Shown: piece after piece, positions 61,920 to 64,000 of the stretch
How the letters are laid out: every line of letters starts with the position of its first letter
How positions within the stretch are numbered: position 1 is the stretch's first letter
Origin: Marinomonas maritima
Lineage (GTDB): Bacteria; Pseudomonadota; Gammaproteobacteria; Pseudomonadales; Marinomonadaceae
Reading direction: 5' to 3'
NCBI RefSeq assembly: GCF_024435075.2
Contig: NZ_JAMZEG020000001.1
Coordinates: forward strand, 1-64,000
Length of the DNA: 64,000 bases
Notes under the pieces: model-generated
Databases searched by the model: none
Told to the model about the DNA's origin: nothing
The model's input: only the letters and a program-made list of their open reading frames with translations
Program-made: the position numbers and the translations under genes

Positions 61920-62828
61920 CTAATCAAACTTGAGTGTTTGATAAAGGGCTTCCCAGATACTGGTGGAAGCGCGACTGCGATAGTTGCGCCCTAAACAAAC
62001 GAGATTAATTGGGTCTGTACTAGGGTGTTTCCAATCGGTCAGTATAGGAATAAGTGTTTTTTGCTCAATGTCTTTGCGGATGAGCAATGGGTCAATCATG
62101 ATGATTCCTAACCCTAAACGGGCCATTTCAACGAGCGCTCTGCTATCATCTGTCGTTATATTACTCTGTACTTGAATGCTCTCTATTCGGCCATTGCCGT
62201 TATCGAAAGGCCAATTTTTCAACTCTATATTGCTGTTTTTAAAGACTAAACATTGGTGGTTATTCAATTCATTTGGATGTGTCGGCGTGCCATGTATGTG
62301 AAGGTATTCTGGACTTGCATACCAACCCCAGCGCTTCACTCCTATTTTTCTTGCTACTAAGGAGGAATCCGGTAAGTGTCCAATCCGAATGGCAATGTCG
62401 ACTTGCTCTTCAATCAGGTCTATATATTTGTCGCTTAAACTCAGTTCTAGTGAAATATTAGGATATTGCTCTCGTAGTTGGCTAAATAAAGGTAACAAAT
62501 AATGTTGACCAATGAGCGAAGAACAGCTGATTTTTACCTTTCCCGATGGTATGAAATCTAGATCTTCCATGACTCGTTGTGAGTCTTCTATTAGAGCCTT
62601 AAGTGGCTGACTGGCATCTAATAAGGACATCCCCGCTTCTGTTAGGCTTAATTTACGTGAGCTTCGTTGAATGAGCCTTTGCCCTAAGTGAGCTTCGAGT
62701 TGCTGGATTTTTTTACTCACCGACGAACGTGGTAGGTTGCATTGTATGGCGGCGGCTTGAAAGCTGCCTAAGCGGATCACTTCCTGAAACAAATACAGAT
62801 GAGAAAGGTGGTTCAGTAAGGCTTTCAT
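61920..62828 (-). CDS. LysR family transcriptional regulator
   Basis: A 302-residue LysR protein with N-terminal LFQEVIRLGSFQAAAIQCNLPRSSVSKKIQQLE and a C-terminal LysR substrate domain. It is divergent from an SDR gene at 63001 across about 170 bases, which is its probable target. Confidence 0.92.
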   Translation of the reverse strand: MKALLNHLSHLYLFQEVIRLGSFQAAAIQCNLPRSSVSKKIQQLEAHLGQRLIQRSSRKLSLTEAGMSLLDASQPLKALIEDSQRVMEDLDFIPSGKVKISCSSLIGQHYLLPLFSQLREQYPNISLELSLSDKYIDLIEEQVDIAIRIGHLPDSSLVARKIGVKRWGWYASPEYLHIHGTPTHPNELNNHQCLVFKNSNIELKNWPFDNGNGRIESIQVQSNITTDDSRALVEMARLGLGIIMIDPLLIRKDIEQKTLIPILTDWKHPSTDPINLVCLGRNYRSRASTSIWEALYQTLKFD

Positions 62829-63000
62829 AGATGTATTTTCTTATCGTAAATAGGTAAGCGAAAGAAACAGAATAAGGGATGTATCTGAATATTGAAAGTT
62901 CCAATAGGGAAACTTAATGTTTCTTTATTAGTGCCTAATCGGAAACTATAAAAAATCATAACATGTGTGCTTGTTCTCTCACATCGTTAGGGTAAATAGC

Positions 63001-63729
63001 ATGAACCAAAAAACATTTCTTATTACAGGTGCGACATCGGGTATCGGTTTTACATTAGCTAAGCATTGTGTCGATTTGGGGCATAACGTGATTATTACTG
63101 GTCGAGACCAATCTAAGTTGGATCGAGTGTCAATGGCGCTTGGTGTGACGGGGTATCTTGTAGACAACGCGGATATGGGACAAATTCGCTGGTTGGGTGA
63201 AACCTTAAAAAGCGAAGGGAAAGTCATTGATGGTGTTGTATTAAATGCCGGTATTTTTTACCCCGATGCCTTTTCAGAGACGACGCCAGACGCATTTGAT
63301 ACAACCATGGCAATTAATACTAAAGGACCTTTTTTTACCTTACAGGCGCTTTTACCTAGTCTAGCGAAACCGGCTAGTGTGGTGTTTATTTCCAGTATTG
63401 CGGTGACAAAAAGCTTTGAAGGTTGTGCCACGTATGCTGCCAGCAAAGCGGCATTTGAGGCGGTAGTTCGTGTGGCGAATATGGAATTGGCGAGCACAGA
63501 AGTGCGAATTAATATCGTACGTCCAGGAGTAACGGCGACAGAAATTCAATCTAAAGCCGGCATGACGAAAGAGCAGGAACACTCTTTGTTTGAAAGCCTT
63601 AGGGCAACGCCACTAGGTCGTGGGTTAAACTCGGCTGACCATGTTGGTGCTATTATGTACCTATTGGGTGATGATTCTATCGCTCTGCGAAATGCAGTGA
63701 TCGAAGTGGAAGGTGGTTATCTTCTTTAA
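63001..63729 (+). CDS. Short-chain dehydrogenase/reductase (SDR)
   Basis: A 242-residue SDR with the nucleotide motif TGATSGIG (residues 8-15), VVLNAG-type motif (GVVLNAG), catalytic Ser in FISSIA and YxxxK (YAASK). It oxidises or reduces an alcohol/ketone using NAD(P)(H); the substrate is unknown. ATG 63001 follows AGGGT. A simple tandem repeat starts at its stop codon. Confidence 0.9.
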   Translation: MNQKTFLITGATSGIGFTLAKHCVDLGHNVIITGRDQSKLDRVSMALGVTGYLVDNADMGQIRWLGETLKSEGKVIDGVVLNAGIFYPDAFSETTPDAFDTTMAINTKGPFFTLQALLPSLAKPASVVFISSIAVTKSFEGCATYAASKAAFEAVVRVANMELASTEVRINIVRPGVTATEIQSKAGMTKEQEHSLFESLRATPLGRGLNSADHVGAIMYLLGDDSIALRNAVIEVEGGYLL

Positions 63730-63768
63730 ACAAATAAACAAATAAACAAATAAACAAATAAATAAACA
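63728..63768. repeat. (AAACAAAT)n tandem repeat
   Basis: Four exact copies of the octamer AAACAAAT (63728-63759) overlap the SDR stop codon and are followed by an imperfect remainder. It is a simple-sequence repeat with A-rich composition. Confidence 0.8.
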
Positions 63769-63801
63769 AAAAGCGAAAGTCAGAAACGACTTTCGCTTTT
63801 T
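63768..63801. terminator. Bidirectional terminator after the SDR gene
   Basis: AAAAGCGAAAGTC pairs with GACTTTCGCTTTT around six bases and is flanked by A and T runs. Confidence 0.9.
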
Positions 63802-63811
63802 GTTTATTAAG

Positions 63812-63970
63812 CTACGACGCTTTCAAATATAGATTTTCAGCGACATCGTTTAGATTCAGATGATGCTCTCGTGGACGGAAGCTGCCTGATGTCGTCTTTA
63901 ATTGGGGCGTATTATGAAAAAATGCGTTAGTCACAGTGTCGTAAAGTGTTTTACGTAAACGATAAAGAAT
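63812..63970 (-). pseudogene. Possible 3' fragment of a minus-strand gene
   Basis: A minus-strand frame open from 63970 to a TAG at 63812-63814 encodes a protein-like stretch of about 52 codons (including DTVTNAFFHNTPQLKTTSG and REHHLNLNDVAENLYLKAS) ending next to a terminator that also works on the minus strand. There is no ATG, and an in-frame TAA lies just upstream at 63971-63973, so it is either the tail of a disrupted gene, a gene using a GTG start, or chance. I do not recognise it. Confidence 0.25.
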
Positions 63971-64000
63971 TTAATTTTGGCTGCTGAGATAAAGTTCGGA

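Noticed and set aside
63728..63768. CRISPR-like short repeat
   Set aside because: The unit is only eight bases, with no spacers; it is a simple tandem repeat.

Overview
The window reads as a chromosomal segment of a marine gammaproteobacterium, most likely Marinomonas or a close Oceanospirillales relative. That assignment rests on gene content and protein style (two photolyase homologues in an operon, a TRAP transporter, a 2-aminoethylphosphonate ABC transporter, SstT, OmpA paralogues, moderate GC with frequent TTG starts) and was not tested by a database search. No rRNA, tRNA, prophage, insertion sequence or CRISPR array was recognised. Genes are dense and mostly housekeeping, transport and stress functions.

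Layout. 1-894: truncated membrane-bound diguanylate cyclase. 1140-4017: homoserine kinase, a DUF1007 secreted protein, and LysE and MarC family membrane proteins. 4094-7281: zinc operon, with a strong Zur box, a NicO-family His-rich transporter, zur, znuC, znuB and a terminator. 7382-9013: chemoreceptor. 9060-12420 (minus): bufferin-type RiPP locus, made of ECF sigma factor, soluble zinc-binding anti-sigma, precursor BufA (DUF2282), BufB (DUF692), BufC (DUF2063) and DoxX. 12507-17191: gamma carbonic anhydrase, oligopeptidase A, YheV, DUF3750 lipoprotein, nitroreductase. 17192-24219: SstT, a second chemoreceptor, MFS exporter, GcvR-like ACT protein, LysR/EamA pair. 24232-27140: FeS-type photolyase and cryptochrome DASH as an overlapping operon. 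27210-31719: LysR, FAD monooxygenase, VOC protein, YjdM, ankyrin lipoprotein.

32049-34391: ahpC-ahpF with an OxyR-like box upstream and an unusual structured element downstream. 34505-43313: 5-oxoproline module (PxpA, PxpB, PxpC, TRAP DctPQM, DUF1445), with a divergent amidase and a LysR. 43481-45398: DUF502 and TIGR03862 flavoprotein. 45501-48988: three tandem OmpA-like outer membrane proteins. 49289-51976: thioredoxin-reductase-like flavoprotein, Rrf2, WYL regulator, VOC protein. 52203-55797: DODA dioxygenase, a small unknown, GST, LysR, HAD phosphatase. 55854-61671: EamA plus the 2-aminoethylphosphonate ABC transporter and its GntR/UTRA regulator with a clear operator. 61920-63729: LysR and SDR.

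The least ordinary parts are the bufferin locus with its own sigma/anti-sigma pair, the Zur-controlled NicO transporter, the 5-oxoproline/DUF1445 catabolic island, and a 67-nt three-way-junction element at 31951-32017 that no gene explains. Starts were chosen from Shine-Dalgarno spacing and family N-termini; several differ from the longest open frame.
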